Positions 1-10,885 of a stretch of DNA of 20,623 bases are shown here, piece by piece. Source of the DNA: Oppiella nova (Eukaryota; Arthropoda; Arachnida; Sarcoptiformes; Oppiidae). The stretch is taken from the NCBI GenBank assembly GCA_905397405.1, contig CAJPVJ010000768.1, forward strand, positions 1-20,623. Direction: 5' to 3'. Made by a program: the position numbers and the translations under genes. How positions within the stretch are numbered: the stretch's first letter is position 1; every line of letters begins with the position of its first letter. Under the pieces are notes generated by a model. The model saw nothing but the letters and a program-made list of their open reading frames with translations, did not search any database and was not told the origin of the DNA.

Positions 1-42
1 AATTAAAATATAATGCCATTTAATAAAACATTAGTGATATAG

Positions 43-1495
43 GAAGTGGATATAGCACCGGACAGATTTCAAATGAACCCTATGATCGCCACATTTGCTC
101 ACGTATTGACAGCGCATAACTCGCCGGCACTGGTAGTATTAGGAGGTAGATATCCCAACACCGACTCAACCCCTTATTTCGGTATTTTTAAACTTTTTGA
201 TGTATATGTAAGTAGAGATACAGTAGTATTAATTATAATTTTAATTTACTTATTAATTTTATAAATGATATTATTATATTATAATAGATTTGGATATCAT
301 TGATCATAATCTATTTATTATGTTCATTCATACTATGGTTGGAGGCGTTACATGGATTTAATTTATCATTTAGTCGCATGTAATATTATCATGAAATGTC
401 ATTTAAAAGTTATTTGATTTTACAAAACTATTACTTTTTACAAAATTCTAGGTGTAAAGTGTCACATATTATGATACAAACACTTGGTGCCCAAATGTGG
501 ACTGTTTTGAACGCCTTATTAATGCAAAGTAAGCATGCAACTAAACATGTTTATTGATTTTTATTAAGTAACTTAAAAAAAACTTAATTATATGAATGGC
601 TACAATTTTAGCAATTCATATAAAACACTTCACATCGAGATATTTATTGCTAATAGCCCTGCTATTTATGACAAAGTTTGTGGTGTTAACGCATTTCAAT
701 CAATTGATTCTTTCGATTACTATTCAAAATCCGTATAAACTTATCGATGAACTCAAACATTTAGAAGAGAGACCGGGGATAAAGTCCAAGCTTTTTATGT
801 CCACATTTCAACTCAACTTAATACGAGTAAACATTAATTTGTTTAAACATTTAAAACAGAATTAAATTCAAAGTAATTATAGAAAAAGGCAACAGATATT
901 GAAAATAGGATTTTAAACAAAGCTTTGACTAAATATGACGACAACTTCATTGACTTCAGTCACGAACAACTGTTGTCTGACTTCGATGTAGTAATGGCTG
1001 AGATAAGGGACAGGAGGACACACGTGATGATCACTGACTACCATAATATACAACTCATAATGGGTCAGACATCGACATACCAGCGCACTGTTCACGTGTC
1101 GGACGCCAAATATTTTGATCAGTCCATCGGCTATACTATACATAAGGATTGCGATAAGAAACTAATGAAAGCTTACAATGATATGTAAATCACTGTCAGA
1201 TTGTCTAAAATGTGAAATATATTTATAATGCAATTAATGTAACAGATTACGGATAAACAATGAGTGTGGTCATTTAACCAAATGGGTTGAAAGTGCCGCT
1301 ATATTTGCGTATGACACATTTGTGGACAAATCACTGGTCATTGAGCCTGATCAACCAGAGGATGTTATGGACATTGAGGATATTAAAATAGCAACTGGTC
1401 CGTTTTATATTGGCATTACATTGTCTGTTATAATTCTATGTATTGAAAAAATAATGCACAAGTATTTCAATAAAAACAGTGTTATTAATGGTTAA
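43..1495 (+). CDS. Divergent ionotropic receptor, gene A (3' six exons, 5' end outside window)
   Basis: Exons 43-207, 288-379, 452-528, 612-826, 883-1184 and 1246-1495 join in frame into 366 residues ending at TAA; all junctions are GT-AG. The first exon starts after an acceptor AG at 41-42 and corresponds to exon 4 of gene B, so exons 1-3 lie upstream of the window. Order in the fragment: end of S1, beginning EVDIA and ending at the F..Y before TM1 (1-55); TM1 starting IW (56-75); pore loop WTVLNALLMQ (about 102-111); third pore-domain helix with FNQLILSITIQ; an IDEL..L segment matching the start of iGluR S2; S2; an ECG..TKW motif matching the L-E-x-G..KW region of iGluRs; and a last helix around IATGPFYIGI. 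Known: IRs are variant ionotropic glutamate receptor channels of sensory dendrites. Inferred: a chemosensory tuning receptor. No break is seen. The ligand is unknown. Confidence 0.85.
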
Positions 1496-2133
1496 ACAGA
1501 AACAATCTGAATATTCTTATGATTATAACAATCGGCCATCATTTCAAAGAATATGTCAAAATATTCAATATAATAGACATTTTTCAAAATAGATAGTATG
1601 TGTAATTTAAATGTCTAGTAATTTTTGTGATTATACAAGTAAAATGCAAAATAAATAATGTAAAAATAATATTTTTTAAATTTTACTTTTTTTAATTTGA
1701 AATAATATTTTTTATTTTAAAGATCAAGAACTTGTAATGCAATCTCTTTATTTCTACTCTGATTAAAGAAATAATATTAATTTTCACTCTAATACTTTAG
1801 AAATTTATTGACTGTTTGGTAATAAAAACAAAAAAGTACTGAGAGTTTGAATTGAATGACTAAAATGTGTAATATTTTATTTCGTAATTTGCATTATTAT
1901 GCAAATCCTAAAAGCTTTTTAATTAGTTGTGTATGAATTATATTTACGGTATTGGATTGAATGTAAACGCATATTGCACATACAAATATCGTAATGCCAC
2001 AAATTAACATATTATTTTAATTAGAGAAATTAATTTAAAGTGAAAATATTTACTTGTAAACAATACTATTTCTCATAATGAGCTAGCCATTAATTAAAAA
2101 CATAAAATTTTGGTGAACTGTTTGTTAACAACT
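1496..2133. other. Intergenic spacer between IR genes A and B
   Basis: About 640 bases of AT-rich sequence with many stops in all frames. I see no exon, repeat or RNA gene. It must hold the 3' end of A and the promoter of B, but no clear signal can be assigned. Confidence 0.5.
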
Positions 2134-4093
2134 ATGGTTGATAAGAAAGCTAATTTTGATTGTGACTTTGACATTGGAAATGCGCCTGGTAAAGCATCAG
2201 TTTTTGATTTTGGTTTTACGCAAATGGGAAACTTTACAATCGCCTGGGACAATATGGTATATATTTGGTAATTTTGTTTAATAATAATACTTTATGCTCA
2301 ATGTATTTATGAAACATAGGTTGGAACAAATGATTTCAGAATGTTATGCACACCAACCTTATTCTTGATAAAGGAGCTTGTTAGACGTACTCAGTTTGGG
2401 TAGGAAATGCTTAAATTTAACATAAATATTTTATAAAACGATGTTAATCATTTCATATTCATATCATAAGCGCCATACCTGTGCTCATTGATGCGAAACA
2501 ACACCTTAATCTGACTGAAAACCAGTATGTTTTGGAACCGATACTTATTAGTATTTATTTAAATGTAAATAATCATCATGGTGCATAGATATTGCTATTT
2601 TAAGAAATCTTTATGTTTCCAATTCAATACAGAATGTAGACTTAAGCGGAGAATATCACCAAATGAATGAAATAATCGCAATGTTTGCCGATATATACAC
2701 ACCTTTTAATTCACCCTCCCTGGCCATTATGAGCGCCAGTCAATACCCAACCTTTGACTCCAACACCTATTTTGGTTCATTGAATATTTTTGACAAATAT
2801 GTGAGTTAGTCAACAATTTACACTGTAATTCATAAGATTTACAGTATAGTTTTTAAAAATAAAACTTCTTTCGTAATAGATATGGCTATCAATAGTATTA
2901 ACATTGATGTTAAGCTCATTTTATTTTTGTTCCGAAGTTCTGTTTGATATATTGTCATCAATGACTATGCCAAGGTATTTTAAACATATAATTTATGCTA
3001 TATATTATATTAAAAATAAATATTTTGTATTTTAAATGTTTGTAGATTTAAAACAAATCCAAATTTAGTTTTACGTGAATTATTGTCTCAACAATTGTGG
3101 ATAGTTTTCAACGCATTATTTATGCAATGTTTGTATCAGTAATTAAAATATTACTTTATTATTATATAATTTTTATTTTATTTTTTAACAGATATAAAGA
3201 TAAATCATATAACAGATAGATACTTATTGATTATGGGAATGCTATTTATAACAAAATTTTTTATACTGGCACATTTTAATCAATTAATATTGTCAACTAC
3301 AATTCAAAATCCTTATAAAGTCATTGATTCACTATACGATCTTGATGAAAATAGTGATATACAACCGAAGATATTTATGCCTGGCTCAGATTTGATTACT
3401 ATTCTAGTAATAAAACATTTATGATAATTTGTTTTAATAATAATAAATTTTTAAATATAGGGAAAGTCGATACCAATTGAACGGAAAATTATAAACAAGG
3501 CATTATCTAAACGGGACGAAAATTTCATAGACTTCACGCATACAAAGTTGATGAATTCACAATATATGCCACCATTTATGGATCAATTGCGACACAAATT
3601 GTCTCACGTAATGATCGCCTCCACCATAAACATCGACCTATTTATGGCTCAATCAGATGAATACAAACGTACTCTTCATTTGTCACAAAATCAGTATTTC
3701 GATAGACCTTATAGTTGGGCCGTTGGGAAGGCATCCAATCCTCGTGTCAAATACCACTTCAATAATATGTAAATATGTTTAGAGGATAGTTTCAGTAATT
3801 GTAAGCATGCTCATTTAATAATTAGTCTTAAGTCTGCTATGGAGTGCGGCCTATGGATGAAATGGCGTGAAAGCGGCGCTATATTTGTCTATCAAATGAT
3901 TCCTGATAAAGAAGATGTACCCACTTATGAGCCAACCTATGGCCTAATGAGTCTGGATCACATAAGAATCGCAGCTGGGCCATATATGAGTGGCATTATT
4001 ATATCATATGTAATGATTTTATACGAATATTTTCATACAAGTGTAAGCAAAATGTTTAGTAATTGTAGATTTCGTAAAAATGTATTTTATTAA
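2134..4093 (+). CDS. Divergent ionotropic receptor, gene B (complete, nine exons)
   Basis: Exons 2134-2256, 2320-2399, 2471-2564, 2633-2800, 2880-2974, 3046-3128, 3192-3406, 3461-3768 and 3826-4093 give 477 residues with no internal stop. Intron phases are 0-2-0-0-2-1-0-2, all GT-AG. Regions: short N-terminus (1-41); S1 start with L.KELVRRTQFG (about 58-68); S1 end, VDLS to F.KY (101-155); TM1 (156-178); pore loop WIVFNALFMQ (205-214); third pore-domain helix and FNQLILSTTIQ (about 225-253); IDSLYDL (259-265); S2 (287-389); ECGLWMKW (395-402); last helix (435-458) around GPYMSGI. Known: this order is that of IR/iGluR channels. Typical IRs also carry an N-terminal leader; none is obvious here, so an extra upstream exon is possible. 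The arginine that binds the ligand carboxylate in S1 of glutamate receptors appears to be missing. The stop overlaps the end of the minus-strand receptor gene by 4 bases. Confidence 0.88.
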
Positions 4094-5175
4094 TATTTTA
4101 ATTTAGTAAATTTAGCTTGTATATTGTTAAATAGTCTGTATGATTTATTTGCTTCATAATTTACAGCACTTGATATGTAGAGAATAAATGTAAATATACT
4201 TGTTGAGATGGATATTGAATAAATGAATATTATTTTCATGAGAATTGACATGTTTTGAAATATTATTATATACACTGATATGGTGATAGCCATACCATTC
4301 AGAAACCATATCATAGCCAGGTATTTGCACCAATAGTCACTGTTATAATCATTAATCTCTGAATATATTTTATTTAATAAACCAATTGTTCGTGAAATCA
4401 ATGAATATTTGAATTCGTGTTCAGTTTTTAAACATTCATTAATTAAACGTATTTTGGATTTCAGATAATAAGACAATAGATAGAAATGAAACAAAAGCCA
4501 TAGACTTATAGTCAGTGAATAATAACCTATTATTGAGAGATGAATGCTATTTACAATTCCGTAGATAATAACTTGACTTATAGTACATCTCCTAATGTAA
4601 GCATATAAACAAAATGTAAACCAAATTATAGGTGTCTTTTCAACAGTTATGTCACATATTTTGTACATTAATTTTGCCCTGTTTACCAACTTATGGATTA
4701 AATAAGAATCAAATATATGGATATTGGCTGGTGGTAACGAACCAGATAACATTTCAAATAATACCATAAATTTAGGCATTTTGTCATTTCTGGACGCAAT
4801 GTAGAATATTAAGTGATTTATAATGTTTAGTAAAATAAAACAATTGAGTGATAGGTTTAGGTGAGACTCGATTGATAATAGGTAGGGTAAGTCACCACAA
4901 ATGATCCAAATGTCTGTCCATTCTTTGGTTGCCATCAAAGGTATGGTTGATTTGATCAAATATAGCCACAGACATGTTTGTATTAAATATGGGTTGTGTT
5001 TGATATCTCTGATAATAGTTGAGTTATATTTCCAAATTACACCACTTGTTATTAATTTAGTATTAATAACTGAAATGTTGTTAATTAATTTAGCATGTAA
5101 TTTTTTATTAGGATCAATAATGTTCATTTTGTTTAGATTAGGTTTTAATGGAAAAACCTTTATTTTTCTATACAT
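4090..5175 (-). CDS. Gustatory-receptor-like multi-transmembrane protein, lacking a recognisable TM7
   Basis: A single open frame of 361 residues. Hydrophobic segments lie near 62-82, 107-127, 181-197, 203-239 (long, perhaps two), 284-306 and 311-337. Between the fourth and fifth is a basic, hydrophilic loop with LINECLK (244-250), LLNKIYSEIND (266-276) and YNSDYW (277-282), followed by the last pair and a short tail, AVNYEANKSYRLFNN. This matches the insect chemoreceptor (Gr/Or) plan, in which the TM4-TM5 loop is the best-conserved intracellular part. Those proteins normally end with TM7 and a TYxxxxxQF-type motif, often on a separate exon. Here the frame ends right after the TM6 tail, with no GT donor near the stop, and an IR gene follows tail to tail. 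It is either a truncated, probably inactive gene or a receptor with its last exon lost. No homology search was possible; another multipass membrane family cannot be excluded. Confidence 0.6.
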   Translation of the reverse strand: MYRKIKVFPLKPNLNKMNIIDPNKKLHAKLINNISVINTKLITSGVIWKYNSTIIRDIKHNPYLIQTCLWLYLIKSTIPLMATKEWTDIWIICGDLPYLLSIESHLNLSLNCFILLNIINHLIFYIASRNDKMPKFMVLFEMLSGSLPPANIHIFDSYLIHKLVNRAKLMYKICDITVEKTPIIWFTFCLYAYIRRCTISQVIIYGIVNSIHLSIIGYYSLTISLWLLFHFYLLSYYLKSKIRLINECLKTEHEFKYSLISRTIGLLNKIYSEINDYNSDYWCKYLAMIWFLNGMAITISVYIIIFQNMSILMKIIFIYSISISTSIFTFILYISSAVNYEANKSYRLFNNIQAKFTKLKY

Positions 5176-6155
5176 TTTGTACAGAGTTTTATAAATTATA
5201 AACTTGAATTTTGCAGAATATTTATGTTTATAATCTTACTATTATTTTTAAATAATTCGTACTAGACTATCTTTATTTATGAACTCAAAAAACTTTACAA
5301 ATAAATACTACTATTATTAAAACTTGTTGCAAAATTATAACCTTGTAAATTTAATAGTGATCTATTAATATAAAAATATATAATATTATTTTTATATTTT
5401 AAAAAATAAGTACTTTTAAGTACATATTAAAACTATTCAGTAACCTCTATACATTATAGGTAATCAATATGTGAGCTTAGCTTATGTAATAAAAAATAAA
5501 TAATTATGATTTACATTTCTTATAAATAATAAATTAATGTAAATGTGCTTTATAAAATCAATATAATAAGTCTAATATTTTTAATGATATTATAACAGTA
5601 TTGTTTTAAATGAGTATATTGATCCAACCTTTATATTTTATGTCAATGATAAAAAAATTCAATAATTTGTAAAATAATAAAAAAGTTTTGTGAAGATTAC
5701 TACACTTTAGGTGAATCTGTTAAAGTACTATAAAAATCTATATAATTACTTAAATAAGTTTTGGGTACAATATTTTTATTATAAAGTAGTACTAAATCAT
5801 CCATATACAGATAACTAGATTAATTAATTACTGATATAAAAATTAAAATTGTATTAAAATTATTCTATATCCTAAATTATCTCTATAAAATATAATATAT
5901 AATAAGTTTAATCAATAAATTAATTGAACTACTGTACATAAATATTTACATATTTTTTATCTTTTTTATTATTTAAATTATATTATTTTATTGCCAAATT
6001 TAATAATAGTTTCACAATAATATTTAATTATATTTATTCAAGGAAGTGGCAAATATATTCAATGCAAATAATATTTTCTATTTAAGTATAATTTTACATT
6101 TTTTATCTACATATTTATCAAACGATATATACAGTATATATCTGATTATTGTTTA
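5176..6155. other. AT-rich intergenic spacer
   Basis: Nearly 1 kb of very AT-rich sequence between the minus-strand receptor and IR gene E, which diverge from it. No exon, RNA gene or clear mobile element is visible. Promoters for both genes should be here but cannot be pointed to. Confidence 0.5.
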
Positions 6156-6175
6156 GAAAAGGTTATTTCGTAAAT

Positions 6176-7950
6176 ATGGCAGAAAGTAGTGGTGATATCT
6201 TTGAATTTATGATGACAATGAATAAATTTCTGTCAAAATATTTAGATTCCGGTCCATATATTAATCCGATTTTTGAGAATAATTGTCCCACAAGTATAAA
6301 TACAAACACAACTAAACTATCGGTTTTTACTGTAATTTTAATCAATATCATAAGTATTTTAAAATTTATTAAGTTATCAATTGTAATTTAATTTAGATGC
6401 CAACAGGAGGCTTTAAAAGGAATTTATTATCAAAATTAATGTGCATGCTAAATTTAAAGTTAACTATCAGAGTCTTATTGTTTTCGGCAACTACCGAGAA
6501 TTATCTCATAAATGTGAGTATATTTGTATATTGTATTTGTAATACTTTTAATAATTATGCAACATGTACTTGATACTACTACAAGTACTGTAGTACATTA
6601 TATACTACACAGTAAAATAGCAGATATTATAAAATATTATAATAAATACTAAAACACTGTTAAAACTATAAACAGAGAGACGAACTCTACCTGGAAGAGA
6701 GACCTATAAATTATGACAACATCCATGATGTCATACAAATCCCTGTCCAACAAATATATTCATTAGAAATAATGTCAGCAAAAGTGTATCCAAGGAATGA
6801 CCAATTTTTTGAATTTATACATCTCTTTGATAAATATGTAAACATTTTAATAGACTTTATAATTTACTGGTATTTATAATAACTCATCTTGTTATGCAGA
6901 TATGGTTTTCATTGCTAATAACAGTAATAATATTTGTAACTGGGTTTAAAAGCGCTACAAAAGTTAATTCAAGTCTATTTAGCATACTGTTCTTTATGTA
7001 TCGATCACTTGTCTCTCAGACATATATTACACAATATACTTTGCATTTCAAATCAAATTATGGGAAAATAATTATATTTATAAATATTATAATATGGATA
7101 TTAAGCTCATTTATATTAACAACATGTTTTACAAGTATATTATTGGGAATATATTCCTCAACAAAATCTTACCCATTGTTTGACACATTGCAAGACCTTT
7201 GCGATAACAAAGACCTGATAATAGAGGGAAGCCTTCCTTATCATAAAATCACACAAAAAATGTCCAATGAATACAAATGCATTAAAAAACTATTAAATCA
7301 TGGGAAAAATTACGCCACACTTGTTGGACAGGACTCACATTTTGATCATAATTATATAACTGATATACGATTGGGAAGACTTGTGTTAGTACTGGATTCA
7401 AATGAGATACAAGTTTTACGAGAAACATTACATCAATTTAATGAGATTATTGTTTTGGATAATAAATATTTCCCAATGTATACCAGTTATACAATACATA
7501 AACAAAATCCATATTTTAGGGAGATACTTTTTAGGTAATTACATTATTAAGTTATTTTAATTTAGGTTATTATAAAAATTACGATTAATCAAATAATATT
7601 ACTATTTGTACTAACATACTGTATATTAATGCTTTATTAATTCATTGTTTTATAGTATAAAAATATGTATCGAAAATGGTTTGTTTGCATTTGACCAGTT
7701 TATAATGAATATGAGAAAGATAACATTGGGCACTAAAATGTTAAACATGATTTTGAGTCGTGAACATTCATCCCAACCATTGCTAGCTATTCAAAGCATT
7801 CAATTAAATACATCACTTAAGAGTGTGTTTTCCATATTGTTTTTTGGTTTATTTATATCTATTGTTATATTTATGGGCGAATACTTTATTCAGACAATAT
7901 TATTATTTTTATTTTATAAATCTTTCATACTATTATTAAAACATTTCTAA
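6176..7950 (+). CDS. Divergent ionotropic receptor, gene E (complete, five exons)
   Basis: Exons 6176-6331, 6397-6513, 6676-6837, 6900-7534 and 7656-7950 join in frame into 454 residues. Exon 2 holds an S1-like start, GGFKRNLLSKLM (56-67). Exon 3 ends FIHLFDKY just before TM1, as in genes A-G. Exon 4 fuses what are four exons elsewhere: TM1 IWFSLLITVIIF (146-157), pore loop ending RSLVSQ (180-185), third pore-domain helix (201-229), PLFDTLQDL (237-245) and S2. Exon 5 has IENGLF (362-367) in place of L-E-x-G-L and a final helix (about 414-436), followed by a second hydrophobic stretch. The introns before TM1 (phase 0) and before the ENG motif (phase 2) sit where they do in the nine-exon genes. 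The VDIA motif of S1 is absent. The start at 6176 is the first in-frame ATG; an acceptor-like AG at 6154-6155 means an upstream exon is possible. Function by family: a sensory ligand-gated channel. Confidence 0.8.
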
Positions 7951-8403
7951 AAACTAATTTAATTATTTCATAACTTTATATATAAATAAAATCTGTTTTC
8001 TGAATTTGTATAACTAGAATACAATTGTTTTTCATATAATTAAATTTATTTATTTACATGTTATTTTTAGAATTATTAAAACGCCTTATACCTTATACAA
8101 ATAATAAGTTATATTGTACACACCATTATATCTATTGTTATATTTATGGGCGAATACTTTATTCAGACAATATTATTATTTTTATTTTATAAATCTTTCA
8201 TACTATTATTAAAACATTTCTAAAAACTAATTTAATTATTTCATAACTTTATTATACAAATAAAATATGTTTTCTGAATTTGTATAACTAGAATACAATT
8301 GTTTTTCATATAATTAAATTTATTTATTTACATGTTATTTTTAGAATTATTAAAACGCCTTATAACGAAAATTAAATTAATAATAAGTTATATTGTACAC
8401 ACC
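7856..8403 (+). repeat. Tandem repeat (period about 273 bases) of the 3' end of gene E
   Basis: The stretch from about 7856 (last 32 codons of E, stop and 3' flank, to about 8120) recurs from 8129 to about 8400. The second copy keeps the coding-like tail and stop but has no upstream exon, so it is non-coding. The copies differ near their ends (after the shared GCCTTATA). The first copy resembles the block near 10690-10765 there, and the second resembles the inverted block near 17170-17240. Confidence 0.85.
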
Positions 8404-8528
8404 CTAATAATAATCTAATAAATAGTCCATTTTAATATTTAATTCAGCACTCAGTATTTTACCACAGATTGTTATATATCTTGAAACAAGTTTAATAGCA
8501 AATGTATTTAGCAAATTAATTCATATAA
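8404..8528. promoter_or_regulatory. Upstream region shared by IR copies F, C and G
   Basis: The stretch ahead of the F start codon recurs almost unchanged ahead of C (10760-10885) and, inverted, ahead of G (17070-17200). It includes the run TAAATAGTCCATTTTAATAT and a GCACTCAGTATTTTA segment. Keeping it next to three starts fits a shared 5' flank or promoter, but recent duplication alone would also explain it. Confidence 0.35.
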
Positions 8529-9185
8529 ATGGCTAACTTGGGGACACCAATTAGGGCTAACTTTCAATTAGATGGGGTCATAGGCTATGAGACTGACCCA
8601 TACATATTTGAATATAATTTCACTATGAAAGGCAATTTTACTGCTACCTGGCAACAAATGGTAGTACAAAATGTCATATTCACTTATAATATTAATGATT
8701 ATACACAAAAATGATATTACCTAGATCGTAAGTGATGACCCACGTGACATATCGATTCTGTATTCGCCCTATTATTTCATACTTAAAGAACTGGTCAGAC
8801 GAACACAATTCGGGTAATAATTATGTGATAAACTAATAATTACTTTAAACCTTTTGCAATTCATTTCAGTGTAATACCGGTGCCAATTGAACCGGGCAGT
8901 TCACTGCAAACAAATGAGTTTAATTATACTTTGGAGCCGTTTATAAAATACATTTATAAAAGAGTATGTAATAATTTTTAATAATTATATTTAAATTAGA
9001 TGAATTTAATTTTCATATAGGAAGTGGATATAAGCATGGTGTTGTTGCAACTTAATGAACATTTCGTACGGTTTGCCAATTTATTAATAGCCCACAACAC
9101 GCCCACCATTGAAATATTAGGCGCCTATTATCGTAATACAGATACAAATCCATATTTCGGTGTTTTTAAGATATTTCATAAATAT
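8529..9185 (+). pseudogene. Ionotropic receptor gene F, exons 1-4 only
   Basis: Exons 8529-8660, 8725-8813, 8870-8963 and 9021-9185 join in frame (160 residues) and nearly match the first four exons of C and G. They encode the N-terminal segment with WQQM, S1 with ILKELVRRTQFG, and the EVDIS..F..FANLLIAHNTP segment ending FKIFHKY. The donor after exon 4 is followed by about 58 bases matching the intron of C. The match then stops at 9243, one base before an N. No TM1, pore, S2 or last-helix exon follows, so no channel can be made from this locus as assembled. Either the gene is truly truncated or the N marks a wrong or incomplete contig join. Confidence 0.8.
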
Positions 9186-9243
9186 GTATAAATAAATGAA
9201 TGGACCTATTGTTGAATATGTTATGTATTCATTTATATATTAT

Positions 9244-9244
9244 N
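9244..9244. other. Single ambiguous base (N), likely contig join
   Basis: An isolated N at exactly the place where similarity between F and its sister copy C ends. The right flank does not continue the gene. The run CATTTATAT occurs on both sides, which fits a scaffolded gap of unknown true size. Confidence 0.7.
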
Positions 9245-10301
9245 CATTTATATTTAAGACACTAATGACATATCTAGTTCATGATTCCCGTACGGTATTA
9301 GTCACTGGATAATAAATTTACAAATATTAAATATAATAATCTATTATTAATTATTAATTAATACACTAAACAGAAAAATAATACTGATTGCAATCATAAA
9401 ACTTTTGTTTTTCTAAGTTTTTTTCTAACTATATTCATTAAATAATAGTAATTTGATAATAAAACTACTGATATACTGTATTTATGCAGTATATTGATTT
9501 GTGTCACTTTGTAATATTATATATTTTATTGCATATTTTACAAATAAATTATTTATAAAATATAATATTAAAATAATGTAATAGACATTAATTGTTTTCG
9601 AAATAGACAAGATTTGATAAATAATGATAATAAATAATATGTGTCAGGGAAAGTTCAAGTGAGCTCTGTGCCTTTCATGAGTTATATTAGTAATAGTATA
9701 GTTATATCAAATATACAAGAATTTTAATGTAAAATTACACTTTTTTTTATAAAATACACGATCCATTTTAAAAACTTAATATCATTTAATCTAATTTCAT
9801 AGTGTTTTAATATCAAATGTAAATAACAAAATTTTGTTAAACATAATTTACGAAATAAAAAATAACATATCACAAAACCCAAAAGGTTATTTTCATTGAG
9901 TAATTTCCATGTCTCGAGTGAAGTTGAAAGGGACACACATATATACTTTTTCTAGTGGATAATTACATTTCAGATGATACATTATTATTAATAATAATAA
10001 GCAGAATTAATAACTTATTAAAAATATCCAATACTGTGTATACCAAAGTTGAACACTATATTGTTCAAATAAATGCAGCAATTTTTTTATGCTTTCGTAG
10101 TTTTCAATCATTTTTCTACCTGTTGTGCTAGGCATATTTTTATGAATTATTTCACAGATAATAATGACATAAATATCTAGTTCATAGTGTTCCCCACTAA
10201 GAAATACATTCATAATTATTATTTAAAGTAAACGTAATAATGAATAAAACTAAAATTGATACACTACATTATGAAGCAATACTGACTGAAAACAGACAAA
10301 C
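9245..10301. other. AT-rich stretch of about 1 kb without a clear gene
   Basis: No IR exon can be found here, although the missing exons 5-9 of F and exons 1-4 of the E copy downstream would be expected. The only coding-like signal is on the minus strand at 10007-10213 (listed separately). A minus-strand frame at 9724-9936 is hydrophobic in places but has no recognised feature. Confidence 0.45.
10007..10213 (-). pseudogene. Possible gustatory-receptor fragment
   Basis: A 68-residue open frame ends with IKKLLHLFEQYS followed by WYTQYWIFLIS. The spacing resembles the TM4-TM5 loop of the 361-residue receptor at 4090-5175 (LLNKIYSEIND, then YNSDYWCKYLA). If real it is an isolated fragment of that loop, because the frame stops just after it. 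The stretch KM..NY.SIKKLL also resembles part of S2 of gene E, so the assignment is weak. Confidence 0.22.
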
Positions 10302-10589
10302 ATGTGTATCGAAAATGGTTTGTTTGCATTTGACCAGTTTATAATGAATATGAGAAAGATAGCATTGGGAACTAAAATGGTAGACATGGTTTTGAGTCGT
10401 GAACATTCATCCCAACCATTACTAGCTATTCAAAGCATTCAATTAAATACATCACTTAAGAGTGTGTTTTCCATATTGTTTTTTGGTTTATTTATATCTA
10501 TTGTTATATTTATGTGCGAATACTTCGTTCAGACAATATTATTATTTTTATTTTATAAATCTTTCATAATATTATTCAAACATTTCTAA
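10302..10589 (+). pseudogene. Orphan duplicate of the last exon of IR gene E
   Basis: The frame from 10302 is still open for 95 residues to TAA and matches E exon 5 (7656-7950) closely, including IENGLFAFDQF and the final helix. It differs at a handful of residues (for example G to C before EYF and I to V after it). Similarity begins at about 10304 and no upstream IR exons precede it. The acceptor region of E is not conserved, so it cannot be spliced in the original way. It looks like a carried-along piece of a duplication that also brought the following IR copy C. Confidence 0.8.
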
Positions 10590-10885
10590 CAGCTAATTTA
10601 ATTATTTCATAACTTTATTATATAAATAAAATCTGTTTTCTGAATTTGTATAACTAGAATACAATTGTTTTTCATATAATTAAATTTATTTATTTACATG
10701 TTATTTTTAGAATTATTAAAACGCCTTATACCTTATACAAATAATAAGTTATATTGTACACACCCTAATAATAATTTAATAAATAGTCCATTTTAATATT
10801 TAATTCAGCACTCAGTATTTTATCATAGATTTTATATAGCTGGAAACAAGTTTATTAGATGTATTTAGCAAATTAATTCATACAA

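Noticed and set aside
913-1143. Minus-strand frame of 76 codons
   Set aside because: It is the antisense shadow of exon 8 of IR gene A.
3839-4093. ATG start at 3839 as a separate small gene
   Set aside because: It is the last exon of gene B; the methionine is internal, 13 bases after the acceptor.
8661-8714. Read-through tail after exon 1 of F (also in C and G)
   Set aside because: The tail VVQNVIFTYNIND begins at a GT donor and is intron sequence; splicing there joins in frame to the S1 exon in all copies.
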